The notes under the pieces were generated by a model. That model made no database searches and was not told the origin of the DNA. It saw nothing but the letters and a program-made list of their open reading frames with translations. The position numbers were made by a program, and so were the translations under genes. This document shows positions 25,001 through 35,454 of a DNA stretch of 64,000 nucleotides, piece by piece; the stretch's first letter is position 1, and each line of letters begins with the position of its first letter. This DNA comes from Alnus glutinosa (lineage: Eukaryota; Streptophyta; Magnoliopsida; Fagales; Betulaceae): NCBI RefSeq assembly GCF_958979055.1, contig NC_084886.1, positions 3,243,001 through 3,307,000 on the forward strand, in the 5' to 3' direction.

Positions 25001-26894
25001 ATTACGCACAAGTGGCGCTTGCTTTCTTTGGGATCTGTTTTGGTAGGTTAGCATTGTAATTGTCTTTTACACGTCAGGGGACAATACATGTGTTAAAAAA
25101 AAAAAAATATGAAGGGGAAAAATGAATAAATGGGTAGTTTTCCACTCTTGATCCGAATGGAAGAGAAATTGGATGATCTGATGGAAATGCTTTCAAAATA
25201 CAAGGTAAGAAGCGGCCCATTTAACTAAAGTATGTGTATGATAATTGGCATATTGAGAAATTTTCAAAGCATTCTGACTTTGAAAAGAGGAAAGATACTA
25301 GCAAAATTCCAAGAAGAGAAAAGAAGAGGGTTAGTGATAGCTAAAGTAAGTACAAGTCATCCCCTTCAAGAGAGAAACAGGCCGGACCACAAGAGGCTGC
25401 CAAACGGGTTCTTTTTTCCTGCATATTTGTAAAATTCGCTTAGCAGAGATACCTCATTGTTTCATCTTTTTCCCATCAGTTGCCACATGTTCTTGGTTAT
25501 TGTGGCATTTATTTTACCCCAACATTGAAAAATCTTCACTGTCAATAAGGGTAATTTTTTTTATTAAGTTTCTCTCTTTCTTATCGAGATTTCTACTGTG
25601 GTTTAATCTCATTAAAGATAACATCGTATCTACCTTGTTGATTGTTGCTTACGAACAGTTGTTAGCGTATTGGAGTTGGTGAAGTCCGAAAAGCGTAACA
25701 ACTTGTTAAACCATAAATTGTCTAAAAATAAAAAATTGCACGTGCTTTTCTTTAAACTCTCGCTTTATTGTTAATGATCTTCTCAAAGAATCAATTGTAT
25801 TAATGTTTTTCATAAACTATTAAAACAATGTCAATATTCCTCTTATAATTTTTAATAAGACGAAAATATTTTTATAAATTTTTTAAGAAAAGAACAGAAA
25901 TGAATAGTTTAATTTTTTTTTTTTTTTTTAAAAAAAAGATTAGAATTTAAAAAAAAGAAAAAGAAAAAAAAAGACTGCTCTGGTTTTTCTTTTTCTTTTT
26001 CGTTTCTTCATTTTTTTAAGTTTCCCTTTTAGATATTTTCTGGTAGTTTGAGAGGGGCGGGTATGTGTATTTTTCTAACTTTAAAAAAAAAAAAAAGAAA
26101 AAGAAAAAGAAAAAGAAAAAAAGAAGCCAAAAATATAATTTAGGATCTCCCTACTTGAGGAAAAGCCGCATGTCAACTTGAATTCAACCTAAAAATGTAA
26201 AATGCAATTTTTAATTCTTAATTTTTAAATGCAATTAACTTTTGAAAAGGTAGTTCTTCTTTTTTTTTTTTTAAAAAAAAGAAGATAATTTGCTTTAGTG
26301 CAAGTGTAAGTTCAAAGTAAATATACATATGAATAATTAAGGTGAATCCAATTGTATATCCAAACTATCATGGCGTTACCTTTTAAAAGAGAAAACTAGA
26401 AAATGAAAAAACTTTAGAACATAAATAAAATTTCTCGTGTAAGTTATAATGTCTGACTATGAGCACCTTTAGCTTCCATTAGTAAATATAAAAGATGTTC
26501 ATTTCTGCCGATTAACAAAGTTCGTTGGCTTTAAAAATCTGCTGAAGCTTCGCCATTAATAAGAATAGTACGTACAAATAAAGCACAAGTAGAACCCAAA
26601 AAAAAAAAAAAAAAACTAGTTTGTTTAGATCTTACACACCCGTTTAAATTCATATATAAACTTGAATTGGATTCAATTACTGTTAGTATCCGTTAATTAC
26701 AAAAAAAAATTAAAAAAAAAAATACTTTTAGTATCCACTAATAGCTCATACTAGGGAGGAAGGATAAATGAGCGAGTTTGGCTATAGTCAAAAAAAATAA
26801 TTGGAGTTGTCCCTTAATTTTTCACTTTTTACTGTTTATTTTTGTAAATGAGATCTCTGGTAGTAAATTTTACTTGAGGCAAGCCAAACTCTAA

Positions 26895-27065
26895 ATTAGA
26901 TTAATGATAGGGATTATTTTTATATCATTTCAAAGTTAATGTGACTTTTTAAAATTACCATTTGATCAAAATTTAATAGTGATTAATTCCAAATCCAATG
27001 GTAATTTTAAAAATCGCATCAATTTTGGAGGATAAAAAGATGATCTCTAACATTATTCTTCTAAA
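26895..27065. repeat. Small MITE with about 60-bp imperfect terminal inverted repeats
   Basis: The left arm ends in TTTTAAAATTACCATTT, and the right arm begins with its complement AATGGTAATTTTAAAAA. The outer parts also pair imperfectly (AATGATAGGGATTATTTTTA against the complement of GATGATCTCTAACATTATT). Related cores occur at 27829-27985 and 60150-60325. Confidence 0.55.
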
Positions 27066-27582
27066 TTAGCAATGCATACGAATCAGGTATCTATATCAAC
27101 ATTTTTAGAATTCTTAAGCAATTTTATTAAGATTTTTTTTTTTCAAACTTTAATCTCTGTTTTCAAATTCGATGATTAGGATGCATATAAATATCTTAAA
27201 ATATCATAAAATAATTTTTGTAGGATAAATACTGAGTTAATAAAGTTGATAAATATTGATAAAGACAAAATCTTAATTATTAGAGAAATGCTACCTGTAC
27301 TCTCAAGTACATATTCCCTAATTGATTCAAAACGTACCAACTATTATAGAGTTTGTTGAATAAATAATACATTAACGACACCCGCAAAGAAAACTAGAAT
27401 CAATTGAAATGAGAAAATTACTTCCATAGATAAGAATAATCAAAATATGGAGAATATCAATAAAAAATATTTGTTTTTAGATATATATTTTGGCGGTGAC
27501 ATATCATAATGCCACATATTACACTTTCCTTATCGGTGAAGATTGCATTTGAGACTTTAGGGAATCTCGTTTGCAACCTTGT

Positions 27583-27805
27583 TGAACGGGGTTTGCAAAA
27601 GAGTGGTTTTGTTTGCTGATTTGCAAAGTTCGTTCGAACGGGCTTTGCAAACGAGTGGCCTTGCTTGCAAAATCAGTCTAGACAAAAATTGTTCATTTGC
27701 AACATTGTTCGAACGGAGTTTGCAAACGAGTGGTTTTGCCTTCTATTTATTTGCTCGTTTACAAGCTTCGTCGTTCGAACATGCTTTGCAAATGAGTGGT
27801 TCAAC
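27583..27805. repeat. Diverged minisatellite, unit core TTCGAACGGGCTTTGCAAAC
   Basis: Four units of about 50-77 bp share the core GAACGG-x-TTTGCAAACGAGTGGTTTTGC, beginning near 27583, 27632, 27709 and 27774. The cores are better conserved than the spacers. An open frame crosses the array, but no known protein repeat was recognised, so it is listed as non-coding. Confidence 0.65.
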
Positions 27806-27828
27806 CTTTTATACTCAGCTTGGGATTG

Positions 27829-27985
27829 TACTGAGTAATGCTATAATCCATTTTGTGTTCTTGCGCTCCTCTAATAATGATGTAAATTTTAAAATTATCA
27901 TTGGGCATGTGATTGATCACTATTAAATTTTGATTAAATGATAATTTTAAAAATCACAAAATTTTTAAAGAGATACACGAAAGAC
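27829..27985. repeat. Small MITE-like repeat, second copy
   Basis: It contains TTTTAAAATTATCATTGG and, further on, AATGATAATTTTAAAAATCA as imperfect inverted arms around a central TTGATCACTATTAAATTTTG. It is related to 26895-27065. Confidence 0.45.
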
Positions 27986-28145
27986 ACAAACTGAACTTAT
28001 AAAATTAGTCGATCATGCTATATCATAGACATAAAATTCTTACAAATTGGTTTGATCAAAATTTCTACAAATCAACCTTAAAAGTGACATTTGTCAAGTT
28101 ATTAAAAAGAAGCATATAAGACACACGTGCTAAAATACACGGGAA

Positions 28146-28317
28146 ATGGTAGGCAGGGGACACTCATCCGTCCCCTGTCCTACTTTTAATAATATAATAA
28201 TATATTATATAAGCAAAAAGTGATAAAATCAAAGAAAATAAATGAAAAAGTAATATAATATATTATTATATTATTAAAAGTATGACAGGGGACGGATGAG
28301 TGTCCCCTGCCTATCAT
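28146..28317. mobile_element. 172-bp palindromic MITE upstream of PHS1
   Basis: The two ends are about 62-bp inverted repeats with about two mismatches, beginning TAGGCAGGGGACACTCATCC and containing a second GGGGAC/GTCCCC pair internally. Both repeats continue into TTTTAATAATATAATAATAT, so almost the whole element folds into one hairpin. TA dinucleotides flank GGCAGGGG on both sides, which fits a Tc1/mariner-like TA target site, but other boundaries are possible. It lies about 245 bp before the PHS1 start codon. The near identity of its arms suggests a recent insertion. Confidence 0.85.
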
Positions 28318-28561
28318 AGCTCAAAATACACATATCACTCATAGAGGAGAAATGCTAAACATAAGCCTTTTTTCCGTCTCTCTTCCGTCTTTTTTCTACG
28401 TCGCATTTCTTTTTCGTTTAAAAAATAAATAAAAAGAATGAGAGTAGCCAAAAGTAGTTGCAGCTTGTAGAAATTGTTTCAAAAAAGAAAAAGAAAAACC
28501 AGCTTGTAGAAATTTGTATTTTATATATATATATATCATCCCCTGGCGTCTATTCCCAAAA

Positions 28562-31500
28562 ATGGCGGGAACTCTGGCAATAGTACCGAACGAACGCGTG
28601 AATGAGGCGGTGACCGCCATTAGAGAGCAGTGGGAGATCCAGTTCGCTCGCTTCTTCAGCTACCCTACTCTCTCCTCCACGTGTCCCGATCTCGTGCCTC
28701 TTACTCGGAAAGTCCGAAACCGACGTCGACAAGGTACCTGGGTCTCTTCCTCCTCCTCCGCCGTTCTGCAGCTCGCGAACGACCTCTCCAGCTCCAAAGC
28801 CATCCTCACCGTCTGTTTCAGAGGGATGAATCTCGTGAGTCCTCCATTCTCTGGTGTTCTAGAAGCTTCATCTCGTTCTTCTGCTTCTTATGGCTCATAT
28901 TTTTTATTCTGTTTGGTTGCTCAGAAAGTCGAGGAAATTCAAATTTTAAGCAAACCGATTTACTTAAGCTCATCCGAATTTAATTAAAATCCGGATATCA
29001 TTTCGTGAGCTTTTGGTGTTCCTATTTCTTTAGGTTTATACGATTACGCTTCTTGTGTTCTTAAAATTTCGGATCAATTTGTCTAGTCTCGCTCTCTCTC
29101 ACTCCCCTTGAGTTTTTGGAGGCACTTCTTATGATTTATGCTCTTATGTTTGTTCTTTTAGCTGGATTGGATCTAAGACTTAAAGGTGGCTATAGGTGTA
29201 CTGATTCAAGCTTCTGAAACTTCTATGAATTAGTAATATATGTTTCCTTATCTATCTTTCTAATTGTTCTTACATTCATCGAAAATTCAATTATTGAAGA
29301 TGAAATGGTCGAGTGTGGTACTATTGATGAAAATTCCTTTCCAATTTTATTGGTGAGAATTCGAGGTGCTTTGTCTGCAATTCTCATATAATATTTTTCT
29401 CTTCAGATCTCTAAGAAGAGCATTCTGGATTTCATTCATGCGCTCTTTCTTTAGATTGTAACTTCGAAAGATAATCTTCTGACACCGTCCAGTGTTTTAG
29501 CGCATACACTGATTCGTCTGTAACTTAAAAACCGCTATGTTTTGGCGAGAACTATTTCCAAACTGCCAAACAGCACTACACAACTTCTTTTGGATTCCAA
29601 TTTATCTATTTTTACGGAGAGGGATATATCTGGACAGAACTCTGAGTTACACAATTAAACATGTTGCAGGAACAGCACTACGTGTCCAAGCTGCACTTCT
29701 CCTGGCCTCATGTGTCATGCCTATCCGGATATCCTGCCAGGGGCATCAGAGCAGTCTTTGTGAGCTACAAAGATCATGTAGGCGAGGCAAGTTGCTTATT
29801 AGTCTCTATATTTCAGCTTTGTGTACAATAGGCTGTCAAATTTTTTAATTAAAAAGTTATTTTAGGCTACTGGGTGTGAGAGAGTGTTGTCTTTGGCATC
29901 GCATTCCTGAAAAAGAAAAAAGACCTTTAAGAGAAGTGAAAACATGCAAAAATGTCTCTATTATGGTTTCCTTTAGTCAAGAATATGTTTGGCAATATGA
30001 TTTTGCAGAAAAAAAAATGCGATTTTAAACAAATTAAAATTGTAGAAATATATTGTTTGAGAGTGCGTTTTTTTAAAAATTGCGATTTAAAAACGTATAA
30101 AAATCTGCGTTTTCAAATCCTAGGCAATGATGTACTGCGATTTTAAAGGTCAAACTGCAATTTTACCTAACGTTTAACTGCGTTTCCAAATTGCACGATT
30201 TAAAATCGTTATTTTGAAATTGCAAATCCAAATGGACCGAGGTCATCAACTTAAGTAGGGGCTTTGATCCTAGAACGTTTATTAGAAACTGTGTGCTCTG
30301 TGTTATGATTTGCCTTCAGTGCCGCTCTCTTCTAATTTTAGAGCTTAAGATGAAAGATTTCAATCTTACTTCCTTCTTCATTAGAGTTGCCTGTACTTTA
30401 ATCTGTTTTTGCGGGTGCTAAATTGCAAGGGTGTGACTGTAGAAGGGTTTCTTTATGAAGACAACAATATCTTTCACTAAGAAATCAACTGGCATGTTAC
30501 TGTTAATATGTCTCTACTTCTCTTTCGTCTGGCATTACCATTTACATTTGAGTAGGTCTTTTGGATATATTTAGCATAATACAGAACATTACGTTTTACA
30601 ATTTTTCTTCAATCCCATTAAATTATTTCTTATCTTTGCAGATCCAGAAGTTTGCTTTGCGATTTTCAACAAATTATGAAACAGAGATATTCATAAATGC
30701 TTTGAAGGTGAAATAAATACCGCTTGAATTGTTTAGAATGGGTCTTTAAAATACAGATATCATCAAAACTTCGTGAAGCCAAAGGCCACACACTTCAGGT
30801 TTTCAATACTTTCTCCTCTTCCCATTCCATGATGGTTTTGTTTTATTCCTTTTTCAGGATATCTTGAAGGATCCGGGGGATTTTGCACCTATAAATAGCA
30901 ACGTTGGATCTGAAATTTTATCACAATCTGAGTTCATGTCTTCTAATGGACACCCTGATAGGTGAGAAGATCTGCTATTGATTAATTAGTTCATTCTTCC
31001 CTTTGCAGGATATATATGAGTAAGCAGATATAAATGTGAAAGGGAATACTGACCAAGGTTTGCTTTGTATGCAGAGCTTGTGAGGAGAACTTGAGTTTTA
31101 TGAATACTGTCCAAGCTTATACACCTCAAATGTCACCAAGCTTTAACACTGAAGTTGAGCAACACTCGTCTGAGCAGGAAAAGGAAACTGTAGTTAGTCA
31201 TGAATTTGAAGAAATGGTTGCAGCATTACCCCCCAGCTTCACATCGTTGCTTACCAACTGTTACTCTGAGGTCACCCAAGGTACATAGGTTGCTCCATTT
31301 ATAAACAGGAGAAACTCTTATGATTCCACTGATGCCCGATTTCCTTGATTGAAATATTTAGGTGCAACCAAATCATCTGTTTGCGAGGAAGTTGATCTCA
31401 AATCCCAAATCATGGTATCCTTTCAAAATTTTGGTTTGATATTGTTTATCCTTTCAACCCGAAGAATAAGGGGTAACACGGTGCCAAATTTTATATGGAT

Positions 31501-31776
31501 CGGTATAGAAATTGAAAACACTTTTTGCACTCCTACTAAGTGAAATTGATGCTCTACAGAACTACTGCGTTATTCATACACATTATTTGTTTTGTTGCAG
31601 AGATACATGGAAGATTCTTCCTTCCAAGGTGAGTTTTTTTTGAACTTTTTAGGCCAGGTATGGCAAAGATTATTTATTCATACACCATTCGGTAAGGCAT
31701 GTTTCTGCTCTTATCAGATATGCTGATGAAAGTGGAGAAAGTTATCAGCGAAATGGGAGGTGATTTGTCACTGTAG
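28562..31776 (+). CDS. PHS1: POOR HOMOLOGOUS SYNAPSIS 1 (meiotic pairing protein)
   Basis: PHS1 is needed for homologous chromosome pairing and synapsis in meiosis; in maize and Arabidopsis it is linked to nuclear entry of RAD50. The exons are 28562-28834, 29670-29786, 30642-30707, 30858-30961, 31075-31280, 31362-31414, 31601-31628 and 31718-31776, giving 301 residues. Recognisable family blocks are the N-terminal ARFFSYP and GTWVSSSS, then HYVSKLHFSWP with GYPARGIRAVFVSY, then IQKFALRFST. The C-terminal block is RYMEDSSFQDMLMKVEKVI. The middle, around residues 170-250, is Ser/Glu-rich and less conserved. Exon 2 ends GAG|GCAAGT, a probable GC-AG intron. An alternative GT upstream would delete three residues (VGE) that I recall as conserved. 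A MITE sits in the second intron. Confidence 0.92.
29985..30236. repeat. MITE-like dispersed repeat, copy B, in PHS1 intron 2
   Basis: It shares motif order with 8093-8374: ATGCGATTTTAAAC, AAAAACGTATAAAAATCTG, GCGTTTTCAAAT and TAAAATCGTTATTTTGAAAT. The left end ATGTTTGGCAATATGATTTT and the complement of the right end (TCCATTTGGATTTGCAATTT) are imperfect inverted repeats. Confidence 0.6.
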
Positions 31777-32285
31777 TTGAATATGGCTTTGCATATGACG
31801 TTTGGTGCAGAATGCACAGCTCCCCAGCCAAGAGCTGGCGTTTGCCTCGTACAGGCTAAGGCCGCTAAACTCTTCATCTGAAAAGGTTCCTTTTTCTTTT
31901 AATTTTTTTTTTTTTTTTTCTTTTGATGATTTTTGAAGATATTTGTAGATGACCAAAGTTGCTTGAAAGTTGGGTTTCACAGCCAATCCGCATATGGGTA
32001 TAGTTTTGCGTTTTTTGAATGTATGATTACTGTTTCTTTGATTGCATATCACTTCCGTGTCATTTCTGTACGTGTTCAATACTGAGAAATTCAAATAAAA
32101 AACAATCAACAAATCATCCATTAAAACGAATAATAATGTCCAAGCAGAAAGAAAAAGAGAACAAAATTATACAATCAACTATAGAGCGGCCTATCCAGGC
32201 CAGACCCACCAGCAAAAGACGAGCAACAAAATATATATACATATACATACATATATTATATACACATACATACATATATATAAGA
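31777..32285. other. Convergent 3' regions of PHS1 and the peroxidase
   Basis: The two genes point at each other with only 509 bases between stop codons, so this stretch should hold both 3' UTRs and both polyadenylation sites. It contains a poly-T run at about 31897-31919 and an alternating TA/CA stretch at about 32228-32282, immediately downstream of the peroxidase stop. No exon was seen. Confidence 0.5.
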
Positions 32286-33388
32286 TCAGTTAACAGCCCG
32301 ACAGTCTTTCCTTATTTCCCCTTCTCTTCCAGTGAGCACATCCACCCTCCCCAGCCTAATCATGGCCTGAGTGAACTTGTTTGACCATGCTTCTCGATTG
32401 AAAGCCATTCTATGCACAATCTCCCTTGTCCTGGGATCATTAGCCAATCCCTGATCAGATTCAAGCAGTGCAATCCCTTTCAACAGCTTGAGATAGAATG
32501 TATTCTCCAGCCTGTTGGGCGATATGTGATCGAAGTCCACGGGTTGATTACCTCTGACTTGTGCAAGCAAAGACTGTTGGGGTGGGCACAAGGATGATAT
32601 AAAATTAGCATAGACTATGTTAAGGTCAGGGTCTCTCCTATTAGTTGAGCTGAAATTATATAGTCTGTAATCAAAGAACTTGCAGTGGGAAGCGCCAACT
32701 GAGTGTGCACCGGTTAGGACAACCATTTCTTCTACGGTCAAGCCTTTCCTCGTGAAGATTTCAGCTATAGCATCGACATGTAATGATGGACCGGGAATGT
32801 TACCACGTGTATCATCTGCACGGGAAGAGAGACCATCACGGCGGCCGGCAGGTACATGATAGTATGATAGACCAGATCGTGCAACAGCTTCCCGGCTTGC
32901 AAATGATAATATATCAGCACAAGACACAATGTCAGGGCATTCCTGCTCAAGCTGTGCCTTGATCTTGTCAATTATTTCAAGGCCCCGGAGGGTGCCACTG
33001 TTGGCTCCTGATTCTTTCTCTACACTTTCACCAGATGGCGTTGAGTCCAACAGAATTGAGGCATCACAGCCCTGGGTATCCATACATATATATACATAAG
33101 TTACATAACCAAAATCAGTTGACGACCCAAACCAATAAAACATGTTTGGAAAAAGCTTACATTGACAAAGCAATCGTGGAAAAAGAGGCGGATGAGGCCA
33201 GCAGCGTTGCCTCGATTCATCGCCATGCCCCTGGAAACAACATCAGCCACAATTTGCTCGGCTTGGGGGCAAGTTTTATCGTAGAATCCAACATTTAAGT
33301 CGTTCCCCACATGCCTGATTGCCTCGGAGAGGAGGAAGATGGAGCAGTACGCCAATATTGTCACGACAATTACGCGGCCCACTTCCAT
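32286..33388 (-). CDS. Class III secretory peroxidase, two exons
   Basis: This is a haem peroxidase of the plant secretory pathway, which uses H2O2 to oxidise phenolics in the cell wall or apoplast. Exon 1 is 33388-33161 and exon 2 is 33071-32286, on the minus strand, with a 89-base GT-AG intron. The product is 337 residues. A signal peptide (hydrophobic [18 protein letters not shown]) leads. The distal site LIRLFFHDC has Arg67 and His71; GCDASILLD follows the intron. DIVSCADIL and PAGRRDG are present, and the proximal haem ligand His199 lies in [12 protein letters not shown]. The conserved cysteines expected for four disulfides appear present. Many family members have four exons, so the two-exon form reflects intron loss or a lineage type. 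The specific isoform cannot be assigned. Confidence 0.95.
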
Positions 33389-33506
33389 GTTTATGACAGA
33401 TTGTTTGATGGCTTTCGTTTTTAGCTCTTTTGAATGTTTACAGCCAAAACCGTGTTGTAGTTTTGAGACTAGGAGTTTTCACAGGAGGACGGTTAATCGG
33501 TTGTGG

Positions 33507-33521
33507 CATTTATATATATGT
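33507..33521 (-). promoter_or_regulatory. Probable TATA element of the peroxidase gene
   Basis: On the minus strand the stretch reads CATATATATAAATG, about 120 bases upstream of the peroxidase start codon. That is a plausible TATA distance for a short 5' UTR. It is called from sequence only. Confidence 0.45.
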
Positions 33522-33789
33522 TATAAGCAATCACTGCCTTCTCGTATTTCGTTGGTCAGCAAGAGAGGCAAAATTGCGCTTTTGTTTTTGTGCGGTGTTC
33601 CTCGTCACGAGAGAGTTACTGGCGAAATCTTGCGAGTTTTGGGGGTAGTTCGGCTCAATCGACCGTCCTAGTTTGATTGATGGAGTTGCAAAGGTTTTGG
33701 ATGTTGATTCAACAATCAACTGTTAAGGCGTTTGAACGTTTCATGGCCAAGACTCTTTTAATTCTCCTGAAAATTTGCCTTCAATCCAA

Positions 33790-34385
33790 TCCAAGTAAGT
33801 GTATGGTTTACATTCCTAATAGACTCACTAAATTTTACTTACTAAAATAGTTAAAAATTAATTTTCTCTATTTTAATAAGTCATTTTTTTAAAGCATCCC
33901 AGCAGCTTTACCATTTTAATTATTCACTGTCACTATGCCATTTAAATAATACATTTTCAGATTTCTTTATTCTTTCCCTATTTTTTTTTTTTAATATTTG
34001 TCTTTTTTTAGCAATCATATTTTTGAATATTTGCCTTTTTCTAATGGTCATATTTATGAATATTTGTCTTAGGTCATATTTTTGAAAATTTGTTAAAATT
34101 TCACAACTTCAGATGGAAGAACTGCTATTTCAGAAGTAGGAATTGGGTGAAGAAAATGGGAGAAAGAAAAGAAAAAAGTGGTGATGTGTCGATTTATGTG
34201 AGAAAGAAAGGAGAAAAAAGAAAAATAAAGAAATGATAGTTTTTATAGTTTTTTACTGATTTGCGGAGTGAATAGTACTCATCAAAATCAGCGAGTGTGC
34301 TTACTCACTAATTTTATTTTATTTTTGGTTAAATCGGTGGAACTGTGGGAGTGATTTTTGTGCATTTTCATTCTCTTTATCCCTA
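33790..34385. repeat. MITE-like repeat, related to 19320-19995
   Basis: Left-hand motifs (CTAAATTTTACTTACTAAAATAG, shortened here, then TTTTAATTATTCACTGTCAC and ATTTCTTTATTCTTTCCC) and right-hand motifs (GTACTCATCAAAA, GGGAGTGATTTTTGTGCATT) match the order in the 19320-19995 copy. The centre differs, with purine-rich AGAAAGAAAAGA here. Confidence 0.45.
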
Positions 34386-34543
34386 ATCTTCGGGCCCTTG
34401 CATTAACCGGTCGTTTTCTACTGGGACTCCTCTAGACGACGTCGTATTGATATAGGTTTTGGGTGAGATTATAGCCTAGTAATCTCTGACTCGTTAATGA
34501 TCATACTTTGCGGTGGATCGTGTTGAGGGTGTGTGGATGGGCT

Positions 34544-34684
34544 ATGGAGGAACCAACGTCAGGAGCAGGCGGTACTTGGAAAGAAGGCGAGTTATGGAAA
34601 ATGGTTTTCGCTGTGGCAGGAATCATGACCACACTTGTCACCTACAGTACTTCCCTCGCGATGAAGGACAGCAAGCTGCTCTGA
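34544..34684 (+). pseudogene. Orphan first-exon-like fragment resembling a UDP-galactose/UDP-glucose transporter 5 N-terminus
   Basis: A 46-residue open frame starts at 34544 and contains GELWKMVFAVAGIMTTLVTY. To my memory this matches the first membrane segment of plant UTR5-type nucleotide-sugar transporters. The expected following block (VLQEKIMR...) is missing: the frame diverges into TSLAMKDSKLL and stops, with no continuing exons recognised downstream. The DNA before it (34380-34543) is less AT-rich, as if a 5' UTR had been copied too. The best reading is a truncated gene copy; a coincidental short frame cannot be ruled out. Confidence 0.45.
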
Positions 34685-35442
34685 AGTGGTGCACGATGTT
34701 CCCGAAAATCCCTCAACTTTCTCTCCAGCCATTTGCGGACAAGTTAAAAACGAAACAACCACCGAGCAAGGCGGCACTGTAAGCGTTCAAATCAACAAAG
34801 AAACTGAAAATTCAAGGGGGCAACAAATGAAGACAGTAATAAGAGAGAGAAACGAAGGTGTGGAGTGAAGAAAGGAGAGAGGAAAATTGAAGGAGAGAGA
34901 GGCGGGAAATAAAGACAAAAATAATAAAATATTAAATAGCTTATGAAATTTGTGAGTCAAATTTGGGATAAAATTTTGATAAGAGTTAAAATAGAGAAAG
35001 AGAAATGATCCATACATTCATTTTTCATAACAGCCCCACAACAAGCTGATGTGGCTTGTAATATTTTATTATTTTTTTTGTCTCTCGTACAAGGCAAATT
35101 TTCGGTTGAGTCCAATAAATGTGGTTCCTGCGTTTCCTGGTAAATGACTATATCATGGCCTCTATATTTGCTTTGCCAGACTTTGTTTTCATCCTTCAAT
35201 TTTGATGGCCGCTATGTTTTTTTTTTTTTTTTTCTTTTTTTTTTTTTATTTATTTCTTTTTTTTTTTTTTTTTTTTTTTTTTCAGTTTTATATATTTTAT
35301 ACATTTTTTTTATTAACAATGACACATATTGTCATTTTATTAGCTCTGACGTGACACATTAACAAAATCTATAAAGTGTTTTGACGGAATTTAACTGCAA
35401 GGAACATGAATCTCTAAGTTCGTTTTCATACCATAAAGAATT
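34685..35442. other. Intergenic DNA
   Basis: It begins with a GA-rich tract (about 34840-34910) and continues AT-rich, with long T runs at about 35217-35281. No gene or complete repeat is recognised. Confidence 0.4.
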
Positions 35443-35454
35443 AATTGTAAATCA

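Larger units (their letters stand above)
25001..28145. other. Spacer between the TrpD-like gene and PHS1
   Basis: No gene was recognised. It begins with the 3' UTR of the TrpD-like gene. It then holds many A/T homopolymers and (AAAAAG)n-type runs near 26080-26125, two copies of a small MITE-like repeat (26895-27065 and 27829-27985) and a diverged minisatellite at 27583-27805. Confidence 0.4.

Noticed and set aside
27579-27926. 115-residue frame across the minisatellite as a repeat protein
   Set aside because: The units have unequal lengths, so the repeat does not preserve a protein period, and no promoter or splice signals were seen.
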